In this document: piece by piece, positions 26,703-34,196 of the stretch
Numbering within the stretch: the first letter of the stretch is position 1
Layout of the letters: the number at the start of each line of letters is the position of its first letter
Assembly: GCF_001282945.1 (NCBI RefSeq)
Contig: NZ_CDMG01000009.1
Span: 287,504 to 351,503 of the forward strand
Length of the DNA: 64,000 bases
DNA from: Helicobacter ailurogastricus
Lineage (GTDB): Bacteria > Campylobacterota > Campylobacteria > Campylobacterales > Helicobacteraceae
Direction: 5' to 3'
Program-made: the position numbers and the translations under genes
Notes under the pieces: model-generated
Told to the model about the DNA's origin: nothing
Database searches by the model: none
What the model saw: the letters and a program-made list of their open reading frames with translations, nothing else

Positions 26703-26812
26703 GGGTTTTTAAAACCTAAACGGCGCATTTTAGGGCAGAGGGGGTTTTACAAAGCCAGCCAAGCCAAAAGCCAAATTTAGATAAGATGAGCCCAAAAATT
26801 AAAGGTTTTGGC

Positions 26813-27847
26813 ATGTTACTTTTCACCGGGGCGTGTGGTTATATTGGCTCAAGTGTCGCCCGCTTGTTTTTAGAGCAAACGAATTATAAAATTTGGATTG
26901 TGGATAATTTAAGCACGGGCTTTGAAATCCACGCTAAGACTCTAAAACACCTTTACCCTGAGCGGGTATTCTTTGATATGTTAGATTTAAGCGACACTAA
27001 CAAACTAGAACACCTCATCCAAGCCAAGCAACAAGAGCACCCCATTCAAGGCGTGTTGCACTTTGCGGCAAAACTCTTGGTCGAAGAATCCACGCGCCTA
27101 CCTCTAGATTACTACACCAACAATACCTTAAACACATTGCAATTAGCAAGGCTTTGCGTGAAACATGGGATCAAACATTTTGTGTTCTCATCCACGGCTG
27201 CCGTCTATGGACAGGGCGCACAAATCATGGATGAGAGCGCGCCTTTAAGTCCCATTAACCCTTATGGCGCGTCTAAGATGATGAGCGAGCGCATTTTGCT
27301 AGACACCTCCAAGGTTGCGCCCTTTTCTTGCGCCCTTTTGCGCTATTTTAATGTCGCCGGGGCGACTCGCTTTAACGACTATTTAAGCCCCTTTGCTTTG
27401 GGGCAGAGGGCAAAAAACGCCACGCATTTAATCAAAGTCGCTTGCGAGTGCGCCACGCATAAGCGCCCCTTTATGGCGATCTTTGGCAACGATTATCCCA
27501 CGCCCGATGGTACTTGCGTGCGCGATTACATCCACATAGACGATCTAGCCCTAGCGCACTTAGAAGCGTTTAAAACTTTGCAAAGCGAGCAAAAAAGCCA
27601 AATTTACAATGTGGGCTATGGGCGGGGTTATAGCGTGGCCGAAGTGGTGGCTAAGGTGAAAGAGATTTCTGGCGTGGATTTTAAGGTGCAAATGCAGGGC
27701 AGGAGGGCGGGCGATCCAGCGAGTTTAATCGCCGACAACTCTAAAATTTTAAGCCACACCGCTTTTAAACCGCAATATGACAGCCTAGAGACGATCATCA
27801 AAAGTGCCTACGAGTGGGAGCAGTATTTGGGAGCACAACCATGTTAG
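26813..27847 (+). CDS. galE: UDP-glucose 4-epimerase
   Basis: 344 residues from ATG at 26813, 7 bases after AAAGG; an ATG nine codons earlier lacks a site. It interconverts UDP-glucose and UDP-galactose, feeding LPS O-chain and core synthesis. The NAD loop TGACGYIGSSVA is at residues 5-16, the catalytic Ser/Tyr/Lys are in SSTAAVYG near 120 and NPYGASKMMSE near 148, and GTCVRDYIHIDDLA near 232 is the family signature. It overlaps the next gene by seven bases. Confidence 0.95.
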   Translation: MLLFTGACGYIGSSVARLFLEQTNYKIWIVDNLSTGFEIHAKTLKHLYPERVFFDMLDLSDTNKLEHLIQAKQQEHPIQGVLHFAAKLLVEESTRLPLDYYTNNTLNTLQLARLCVKHGIKHFVFSSTAAVYGQGAQIMDESAPLSPINPYGASKMMSERILLDTSKVAPFSCALLRYFNVAGATRFNDYLSPFALGQRAKNATHLIKVACECATHKRPFMAIFGNDYPTPDGTCVRDYIHIDDLALAHLEAFKTLQSEQKSQIYNVGYGRGYSVAEVVAKVKEISGVDFKVQMQGRRAGDPASLIADNSKILSHTAFKPQYDSLETIIKSAYEWEQYLGAQPC

Positions 27848-28668
27848 CGGTGGTTTTAACGGGAGCGAGCAGTGGGATCGGGCTAGAGTGTGCTAAAGCC
27901 CTCTTGCAAAAGGGTTATAGAGTCTATGCCCTCTCACGCCAAGCCACGGGCGTAGAGGACTTAAAACACCCACATTGCGTGCGTCTTGATTGTGATTTGC
28001 AAGATGAGGGGCAAATTGAAAAAGCCACACAAACGATTTTAGCGCAAGAAAAAGAGCTTTTTGCGCTCATCAACAACGCCGGTTATGGAATTTTTGGCGC
28101 GCTCGAGGAACAACCCATTAAAGAAGCGCGGGCATTGTTTGAAACAAATTTATTCAGTGTGGGGGCGTTGTGCTCTAAGCTTTTACCCTTGTTGCGCGCA
28201 AGCGCAGGGCTTCAGGCAAGCCAAAGGCTTGCTCCAAAAATCATCAATGTCGCCTCGAGTGCGGGGCGCTCCACCACGCTATTTTTGGGTTGGTACCACG
28301 CGAGCAAATACGCCCTAGAAGCTTACAGCGATTGTCTGCGCGCAGAGTTGTTGGGCTTAGGCGTGCAGGTGGTGCTGATCGAGCCCGGGGCAATCAAGAC
28401 TAAGTGGGATGCAGGGCTTACAAACGCCCTAAAGCCAAACAGCCCCTACGCCTTAGAGCTAGAAAAAACCCACGCCTATTTTCAAAAGACCTATGAAAAC
28501 GCCAGCCCGGCTAGCCTTGTAGCCACCACCATTTTAAAAACCCTAGAGAGCAAGCACCCCAAGACTCGCTATTTGGTGGGCAAAAAGGCGCACTTATTGG
28601 TGTGGGCTAAGGCACTGCTACCGGATAAAATTTACGACAGGATTTTACGCCAAGAGATTTTAAAGTAG
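27841..28668 (+). CDS. Short-chain dehydrogenase/reductase
   Basis: 275 residues starting from the ATG within the galE stop overlap (ATGTTAG). Classical SDR motifs: cofactor loop TGASSGIG at residues 7-14, INNAGYGIFG near 75, active Ser in INVASSAGR near 140, and YHASKYALEAYS near 154. Asp/Arg after strand two could not be used to decide NADH versus NADPH. The substrate is unknown; an analogous oxidoreductase lies near galE in H. pylori. Its stop codon abuts the 3' end of a tRNA gene on the opposite strand. Confidence 0.88.
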   Translation: MLAVVLTGASSGIGLECAKALLQKGYRVYALSRQATGVEDLKHPHCVRLDCDLQDEGQIEKATQTILAQEKELFALINNAGYGIFGALEEQPIKEARALFETNLFSVGALCSKLLPLLRASAGLQASQRLAPKIINVASSAGRSTTLFLGWYHASKYALEAYSDCLRAELLGLGVQVVLIEPGAIKTKWDAGLTNALKPNSPYALELEKTHAYFQKTYENASPASLVATTILKTLESKHPKTRYLVGKKAHLLVWAKALLPDKIYDRILRQEILK

Positions 28669-28752
28669 TGGTGCGGAAGAGAGGACTTGAACCTCCACGC
28701 CTTGCGGCGCCAGATCCTAAGTCTGGTGCGTCTGCCATTTCGCCACTTCCGC
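28669..28752 (-). tRNA. tRNA-Leu (anticodon UAG)
   Basis: 84 nt including the encoded CCA. The acceptor stem GCGGAAG pairs with CTTCCGC. The anticodon arm CCAGA-CTTAGGA-TCTGG gives UAG. There is a long variable arm and a T arm with GGTTCAAGTCC. It reads leucine CUN codons. Confidence 0.95.
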
Positions 28753-28833
28753 ATAAAACCAGAGATTTTAGCCTTTGTAAGTTTAAAACTTTCTTAAATT
28801 TAACCAAAGCCTATTTTATAAGCTAGTTTAGAT

Positions 28834-28839
28834 TATACT
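28834..28839 (+). promoter_or_regulatory. -10 box of nrdB
   Basis: TATACT lies 25 bp before nrdB, followed by a good AAGGAG site near 28852. Sequence match only. Confidence 0.5.
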
Positions 28840-28863
28840 AGGCCCCTTTTGAAGGAGTAGAAA

Positions 28864-29892
28864 ATGAAAGCACTGGGCCGTAAAAGAATCTACAACCCCG
28901 AATCTAAAGAACAGGCCGGGGAGCGCCAAATCTTTGGAGGCAACCCCACGAGCATGTTTGATTTAAACCAAATCAAATACCCGTGGGCAAGCAAACTTTG
29001 GAAAACCATGCTCACCAACACTTGGTTTCCCGAAGAAGTGGGCATGCACGGGGATAAAACCCATTATCTAAAGTTAAGCCCTCAAGAGAAAATCGGCTAT
29101 GACCGCGCCCTAGCCCAGCTCATCTTTATGGATAGCTTGCAGACAAATAACCTCATCGACAACATCAACCCCTTCATCACAAGCCCTGAGATCAATTTAT
29201 GTTTAGTGCGCCAAGCCTTTGAGGAGGCGTTGCATAGCCACAGCTACGCCGTGATGGTCGAGAGCATCAGCGCAAACAGCGATGAGATTTACGAGATGTG
29301 GCGCACCGACTCCGCCCTAAAAGACAAAAACGATTGCATTGCCCAAATTTATATGGACCTCTCCCAAGAGCCCACAGAGCGCAATTTATTGAAAGCCCTG
29401 TTTGCCAACCAAATTTTAGAGGGGATTTATTTTTACAGCGGGTTTAGCTACTTTTACGCTTTGGCTAGAAGTGGGCGCATGCTCGGCACGGCGCAAATGA
29501 TCCGCTTCATCCAAAGAGACGAAGTAACGCATTTAAGCTTGTTTCAAAATATGATCAATTCCTTGCGTAAAGAGAGGGCAGATCTTTTTACCCCAGATTT
29601 GCTCGAGGAGGTGGTGGAAATGTTTAAACAAGCGGTGGATTTAGAGAGCGCGTGGGGGGCATACATCACACAGGAGCAGATTTTAGATTTGAGCCCTAAA
29701 ATTTTGCGCGCTTACACGGAGTATTTAGCCGACACCCGTTTAAGCGTGGTGGGGCTACCCAAACTCTACCACACCAAAAACCCCATCCGCTGGGTGGAGC
29801 AATTTGCCAACTTCAACAGCCACCGCTCCAACTTCTTTGAGGCAAGGGTCAGCAATTACTCTAAGGGCAGCATTAGCTTTGAGGGGTTTTAG
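28864..29892 (+). CDS. nrdB: Ribonucleoside-diphosphate reductase small (beta) subunit
   Basis: 342 residues, class Ia R2. It holds the diiron-tyrosyl radical that starts reduction of NDPs by NrdA. Iron ligands lie in the helices with FMDSLQTNN near 90, [15 protein letters not shown] near 117, [14 protein letters not shown] near 180 and [13 protein letters not shown] near 215. The large subunit is not in the window. pcm follows with no gap. The C-terminus should bind NrdA. Confidence 0.95.
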   Translation: MKALGRKRIYNPESKEQAGERQIFGGNPTSMFDLNQIKYPWASKLWKTMLTNTWFPEEVGMHGDKTHYLKLSPQEKIGYDRALAQLIFMDSLQTNNLIDNINPFITSPEINLCLVRQAFEEALHSHSYAVMVESISANSDEIYEMWRTDSALKDKNDCIAQIYMDLSQEPTERNLLKALFANQILEGIYFYSGFSYFYALARSGRMLGTAQMIRFIQRDEVTHLSLFQNMINSLRKERADLFTPDLLEEVVEMFKQAVDLESAWGAYITQEQILDLSPKILRAYTEYLADTRLSVVGLPKLYHTKNPIRWVEQFANFNSHRSNFFEARVSNYSKGSISFEGF

Positions 29893-30522
29893 TTGTTTAG
29901 CTTAAAAAACACGCATATGTGCGCTGAAATCGCGCGGCATTTTCCCCTAGAAAAGTCCGTTGAAGAGGCCATTTGTGCGGTCAATAGAGAGGAGTTTGTA
30001 TCGCCCAAACACCTAGCTTATAGCCTAAACGCCCTACCCTTAGATGGCGAGCAGTTCATCAGCTCTCCGCTTACGGTGGCGAAAATGACGCAATATTTAC
30101 AGCTAAAGGGAGTCGATAGCGTGCTAGAGATTGGCTGTGGGAGTGGGTATCAGGCAATGGTGCTCTCCAAGTTAGTGCGCCGAGTCTTTAGCATCGAGCG
30201 CATTGAAAAGCTTTTAGTGCAAGCCAAAGAGCGTTTTAGGCGTTTAAGCGTTACAAATATCCATACGAAATTAGCAGACGGGCAAGAGGGCTGGCGTGAA
30301 TTTGCCCCCTTTGAGCGCATTTTGCTCTCGGCTTGCGCCACGCACATCCCCAAGGCTCTTAGCGAGCAACTAAGCGAGGGGGGGGTTTTGCTTGCTCCCA
30401 TGTTAGAGGGCAACGATCAGGTCATCACCCGCTTTAGCAAACAAAATGGACGGCTCGTGGTGCAGAGTCTAGAAAAGTGCCAGTTTGTGCCTATTTTAGA
30501 TGGCATCGAGCGGGGAGTTTAG
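29893..30522 (+). CDS. pcm: Protein-L-isoaspartate O-methyltransferase
   Basis: 209 residues from TTG at 29893 directly after nrdB; ATG at 29917 is an alternative. It methylates isoaspartyl residues of aged proteins with SAM. SAM motif I VLEIGCGSGYQAMVLS is near 78, post-I VFSIERIEKL near 99, and the family GEQFISSPLTVAKM near 52. Positions 30378-30385 contain a run of eight G in the coding strand (LSEGGVLL), long enough to slip. The order nrdB-pcm-lptF/G-truA corresponds to the reverse numbering HP0364-HP0361 of H. pylori. Confidence 0.9.
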   Translation: MFSLKNTHMCAEIARHFPLEKSVEEAICAVNREEFVSPKHLAYSLNALPLDGEQFISSPLTVAKMTQYLQLKGVDSVLEIGCGSGYQAMVLSKLVRRVFSIERIEKLLVQAKERFRRLSVTNIHTKLADGQEGWREFAPFERILLSACATHIPKALSEQLSEGGVLLAPMLEGNDQVITRFSKQNGRLVVQSLEKCQFVPILDGIERGV

Positions 30523-30530
30523 GGGCAAGC

Positions 30531-31577
30531 GTGGACTTGGCTAAAACCTGTATGTTTAACGCCATTTCGCAAATTTTCTTTTCGTTCTTTTTGGTGCTCT
30601 TTTTCATCGCTTCGATGATCATGCTCATAGGCATTGCCAGCGTTACTTTAGTGGTGAAGCTTAGTTTTTTGGATTTAGTGCAGCTTTACACCTACTCTTT
30701 GCCCGGGACTATATTTTTCATCATCCCCATTACATTTTTTGCCGCTTGCGCCATTGGGCTCGCACGGCTCTCTTATGACCACGAGTTGTTGGTCTTTTTC
30801 TCGTTAGGGATCGCGCCTAAAAAAATCGTGCAAGCCTTTTTGCCCCTTTGTGTCTTTGCTAGCTGTGTGCTCTTGGTTTTTTCTTTGATCTTGATCCCCG
30901 CTTCTAAAAGCGCGTATTACTCGTTTATCCGAGACAAGAAAGATCACATCGATGTGAATATCCAAGCCGGGGAGTTTGGGCAAAAGCTGGGCGATTGGCT
31001 GGTGTATGTAGGCAAGAAAGAGGGGGGGGTGTTTAGTGATTTGGTGCTCTTCTCGCACAAGGGGCTGGCCTTAGAGAGTTTTATGATCGCTGAAAGTGGG
31101 GAGGTGAAAAACGCTGGTGGGGTTTTTGGCCTACAATTAGAGCATGGCAATGCCTACTTTGCCGACAAAGATCAATTGCGTAAAGTCAGCTTCCAACAAT
31201 TAAATTTGCGCAATAAATTGAGCATGTCGGCTAGAAACGGGGCGGCCTATTTGCACGGCCACGACTACATAGGCTATTGGAAAAAGGCCTTTGGGCCACA
31301 TGCGGATAAAAACCAACAAAGGCGTTTCACCCAAGCCGTTTTAGTGGCCCTTTTTCCCCTAGCCAGTCTATTTTTAATCCCCGTTTTTGGGATCGCCAAC
31401 CCCCGTTTTTCTAAAAACTTTTCTTATGTCTATGTGCTCTTGGCTGTGGGGCTTTACTTTTTGGGCATGCATGTCATCAGCCAAGACCTGCCCCTGATTG
31501 GCACGATCGCTTTGCCCATTTTGTGGTTTTTGGGCGCATATGGGCTTTACCGGCGGGTGATTGTGCGCTTTTATTGA
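30531..31577 (+). CDS. LptF/LptG-family LPS export permease
   Basis: 348 residues from GTG at 30531, 6 bases after AGGGG; ATG at 30552 is also possible. Three membrane spans near the N-terminus (about 10-35, 55-80, 95-120), a periplasmic jellyroll domain of about 150 residues, and three spans at the C-terminus form the LptF/G pattern. With LptB it would move LPS from the inner membrane towards LptD, which is coded 3 kb downstream. A G8 run lies at 31022-31029. F versus G cannot be told from sequence alone. Its stop overlaps truA (TGATG). Confidence 0.87.
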   Translation: MDLAKTCMFNAISQIFFSFFLVLFFIASMIMLIGIASVTLVVKLSFLDLVQLYTYSLPGTIFFIIPITFFAACAIGLARLSYDHELLVFFSLGIAPKKIVQAFLPLCVFASCVLLVFSLILIPASKSAYYSFIRDKKDHIDVNIQAGEFGQKLGDWLVYVGKKEGGVFSDLVLFSHKGLALESFMIAESGEVKNAGGVFGLQLEHGNAYFADKDQLRKVSFQQLNLRNKLSMSARNGAAYLHGHDYIGYWKKAFGPHADKNQQRRFTQAVLVALFPLASLFLIPVFGIANPRFSKNFSYVYVLLAVGLYFLGMHVISQDLPLIGTIALPILWFLGAYGLYRRVIVRFY

Positions 31578-32335
31578 TGCGCCGTTTTAAACTGGTGATC
31601 GCCTACGATGGGAGCGCCTTTATGGGCTTTGCCAAACAAGGGGAGTTAAACACCGTTGAGGGCGCGCTAGAAAATGCCCTAAAACGGCTCAATATCCAAA
31701 GCCCGCTTACAGCCGCCGGGCGCACAGATAAAGGCGTGCATGCCACTTACCAAGTGGTCGCTTTCAATGCCCCCGCCTTTTGGAGTGCGCAAAAATTATT
31801 AGCCCATCTTGCGCCCAAATTAGCCCCCCACATTGTGTGCCAAAGTTTGGAGCAAGTAGGGCTAGACTTTCACCCCCGTTTTTGCGCCCATAAGAGGCGT
31901 TATCGCTACATTTTAAGCCAAATGCCAAGCCCTTTTTTAGCCCGCTATGTGGCTTTTCATCCACACGGTACACTTGAAAGCTTGCAAGAGGCCCTCAATT
32001 GCTTTGTGGGGACGCACGATTTTAAATACTTTTGCAAAACGGGCAGCAATCCTAAGCACACAAGGCGCACGCTTTACAAAGCCTTTTGTTACCCTTTTTG
32101 CGTGGGGCGTTTAGATTGTGTGGTGGTGGTCTTTGAGGCCAATGGGTTTTTGCGCGCCCAAGTGCGCCTCATGCTTGGCGCGGCTTTAAAATGCTCTTTG
32201 GGGCATTTAAGCTTAGAGGATTTAAAAGCGCAACTCGCGCTAAAAAAGCGGACGAGCACGGATTTAGCCCCCTCTAATGGGCTGTATTTAAGCCGCGTAG
32301 TTTATCCACAGCCCTTAAGCAAAGATGGGGTATAA
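31577..32335 (+). CDS. truA: tRNA pseudouridine(38-40) synthase
   Basis: 252 residues starting at ATG 31577 in a TGATG overlap with the permease. It modifies the anticodon arm of many tRNAs. The active Asp is in AAGRTDKGVHA near 48-58, with KRRYRYIL near 104 and a RAQVRLMLG segment near 190 as further signature. The stop codon TAA lies inside the TATAAT -10 box of the following 6S RNA gene. Confidence 0.93.
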   Translation: MRRFKLVIAYDGSAFMGFAKQGELNTVEGALENALKRLNIQSPLTAAGRTDKGVHATYQVVAFNAPAFWSAQKLLAHLAPKLAPHIVCQSLEQVGLDFHPRFCAHKRRYRYILSQMPSPFLARYVAFHPHGTLESLQEALNCFVGTHDFKYFCKTGSNPKHTRRTLYKAFCYPFCVGRLDCVVVVFEANGFLRAQVRLMLGAALKCSLGHLSLEDLKAQLALKKRTSTDLAPSNGLYLSRVVYPQPLSKDGV

Positions 32336-32336
32336 T
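32331..32336 (+). promoter_or_regulatory. -10 box of 6S RNA
   Basis: A perfect TATAAT overlapping the truA stop codon, 7 bases before the likely 5' end of the 6S RNA. The absence of another strong box downstream suggests it also serves purD. Confidence 0.6.
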
Positions 32337-32342
32337 GCGGAT

Positions 32343-32525
32343 TTTAAGCCTGAACGATGCGTGTTTCATAATAGGGCAAGTTCGTTTATCTTTTTTATGA
32401 GGCTGTTGTAGCGGTTTTGGTGTGATGGGCATTTCTTGTATCTGCCCCCTAAAGAAACCCTCTTGCCTCTTGTAGCTTTGTTGAACTAAAGCACACAGGT
32501 AACGGTCGTTTGGGTGATTGACATT
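32343..32525 (+). ncRNA. ssrS: 6S RNA
   Basis: The stretch between truA and purD has no reading frame but folds into one long rod. The 5' part GCCTGAACGA pairs with TCGTTTGGGT near the 3' end; inside, GTTC pairs with GAAC and GGTTTT with GAAACC, and the tip is GGGCA...TGCCC around 32430-32455. A large loop in the middle resembles the open promoter that 6S RNA imitates to trap sigma-80 RNA polymerase. About 180 nt is the known size. Position before purD agrees with what I recall for Helicobacter. Ends are estimated within about five bases. Confidence 0.72.
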
Positions 32526-32534
32526 AGGGATTGA

Positions 32535-33776
32535 ATGAAGAGAAAAGTTTTAATCATTGGGGGCGGAGCGCGCGAGTATGCCCTAGGGCGCAAACTAAAA
32601 GAGGACCCTAGGGTGAGCGAGCTGTTTTTTTGCCCCGGCAATGGGGGGACGCAAAGCATTGGCGAAAATGTCCTTTTGCAAGATTTTGCCCAAATCGCCG
32701 CTTTCGCCCAAGAAAAAATGATTAATCTAATCGTGGTCGGACCTGAAGAACCTTTAGTGGGGGGCTTAGTAGATGTGTTGCAAAAGGCGGGTGTTGCTGT
32801 CTTTGGACCTAGTCAAAAAGCAAGTGTGTTGGAGGGCTCTAAGAGTTTTACCAAAGCCCTAGCCACAGCGCATAAAATCCCCACAGCCCCCTACTTTATC
32901 GCCACACACTGCAAAGAAGCCCTAGCGCGGGCTAAAATTTTGGGCTTTCCTGTAGTGCTTAAGGCCGATGGCCTCGCACAGGGCAAAGGCGTTATCGTGG
33001 CGCAAAGCGAAGAGGAGGCGCAAATTGCCCTAGAAAACTTGTTTAAGGCGCACTCTAAAGTCGTTTTAGAGAAGTTTTTAGAGGGTTTGGAGCTGTCTGT
33101 GCTGGCTTTTGTGAGCGGGCAGGATTTTTTACTCTTGCCCGCGTGCCACGATTATAAAAAATTGCACCCCAATGGACCAAATACGGGGGGGATGGGGGCG
33201 TTTGCGCCCTCGCATTTGTGCGATGACACGCTTAAAGAAAAGATCGTTGCGCGCATCTTTAAACCCACGCTCAAAGCGATGCAAGAAAACAACACGCCCT
33301 TTGTGGGGGTGTTGTATGCGGGCTTGATGCTTGTCGAAGAAAACGGGCAACTAGAGCCGTATTTGCTCGAATTTAATGTGCGCTTTGGCGACCCCGAGTG
33401 TAGCGTGCTCTTGCCCTTGCTAAAAACCCCGCTTTTGGATTTAATCGAAGCCACAATGCAGGGCAATTTAGACCAAATACCGTTGGAGTTACACCCACAG
33501 CACGCTTTGGGCGTGGTCTTGGCGTGCAAGGACTACCCCAGACAAATTTCACACGGGCAAAGCATTTACATAGACCCCATTGATGAGAAAAACGCTTGTT
33601 TGGACTTAGGCAAGATCGCGCAAGAAAATGGAGTCTTTTTGGTCGCGGGCGGACGGGTGTGCGTGTGTGTGGGCTGGGGCAAGTCGCTCACAGAGGCCAA
33701 GAGCCACGCCTACCACTTGGTTAAAAAAGTGCAGTTTGAGGGCATGCAATTTCGCGAAGACATCGGAGTGCTTTGA
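32535..33776 (+). CDS. purD: Phosphoribosylamine-glycine ligase
   Basis: 413 residues, ATP-grasp fold. It joins phosphoribosylamine, the product of PurF, with glycine. N-terminal VLIIGGGAREYALGRKL at 5-21, ATP-grasp lysine in VVLKADGLAQGKGV near 140, HDYKKLHPNGPNTGGMGAF near 200, and metal-binding EFNVRFGDPE near 280 are visible. The gene follows the 6S RNA by about 10 bases, so both could share a transcript. Its presence gives the PurF at 9946-11145 a partner, although no other IMP-synthesis genes lie in the window. Confidence 0.95.
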   Translation: MKRKVLIIGGGAREYALGRKLKEDPRVSELFFCPGNGGTQSIGENVLLQDFAQIAAFAQEKMINLIVVGPEEPLVGGLVDVLQKAGVAVFGPSQKASVLEGSKSFTKALATAHKIPTAPYFIATHCKEALARAKILGFPVVLKADGLAQGKGVIVAQSEEEAQIALENLFKAHSKVVLEKFLEGLELSVLAFVSGQDFLLLPACHDYKKLHPNGPNTGGMGAFAPSHLCDDTLKEKIVARIFKPTLKAMQENNTPFVGVLYAGLMLVEENGQLEPYLLEFNVRFGDPECSVLLPLLKTPLLDLIEATMQGNLDQIPLELHPQHALGVVLACKDYPRQISHGQSIYIDPIDEKNACLDLGKIAQENGVFLVAGGRVCVCVGWGKSLTEAKSHAYHLVKKVQFEGMQFREDIGVL

Positions 33777-34196
33777 TTGGAAGCCAAATTAGAAGAAAGG
33801 CTTTATAAGGAGCGGTTGGTGACCGCCCCCTTTTTGTGGCGTGTGGGGGCTTACTTGGTAGATTTGCTCTTTATTTGCTTTTTAGCGTGGGATTTACACC
33901 CCCATTTGCCCCTGCACTCAGGCTTCTTGCGCCTTTTGTGCGCCTTTGTGGCGGCGCACTTAGTGTATGAGTTTTTGTCTATGTTAGGCTTTGCAAGCAG
34001 TGTTGGCAAGCTCGTTTTTCACTTGCGCGTGCTGGACTTTAAAAGCCTAGATAAACCCCCACTTTTAGCCCGCTTAAAGCGGTGCGTGCTTAAAGAACTC
34101 TTGTTGTTTTTTCCTTTGGCTTATTATTTTAGAGATAAATTTGGGCGTACCTTTTACGACAAACACGCCCAAACTCTCATCATTGTGTCTAAATGA
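33777..34196 (+). CDS. RDD-family membrane protein
   Basis: 139 residues from TTG immediately after the purD stop. Two to three membrane spans: residues 22-42 (with the R-x-x-A-x-x-x-D signature RVGAYLVDLLFI), 48-68, and a re-entrant segment near 105-120. RDD proteins are small inner-membrane proteins, some acting as ion carriers; function here is unknown. It sits tightly between purD and lptD, an arrangement shared with H. pylori. The C-terminal FGRTFYDKHAQTLIIV is the usual RDD ending. Confidence 0.85.
   Translation: MEAKLEERLYKERLVTAPFLWRVGAYLVDLLFICFLAWDLHPHLPLHSGFLRLLCAFVAAHLVYEFLSMLGFASSVGKLVFHLRVLDFKSLDKPPLLARLKRCVLKELLLFFPLAYYFRDKFGRTFYDKHAQTLIIVSK

Noticed and set aside
28607-28807. 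Minus-strand reading frame containing GSGEMADAPDLGSGA
   Set aside because: It is a translation of the tRNA-Leu gene at 28669-28752, a well-known false protein pattern.
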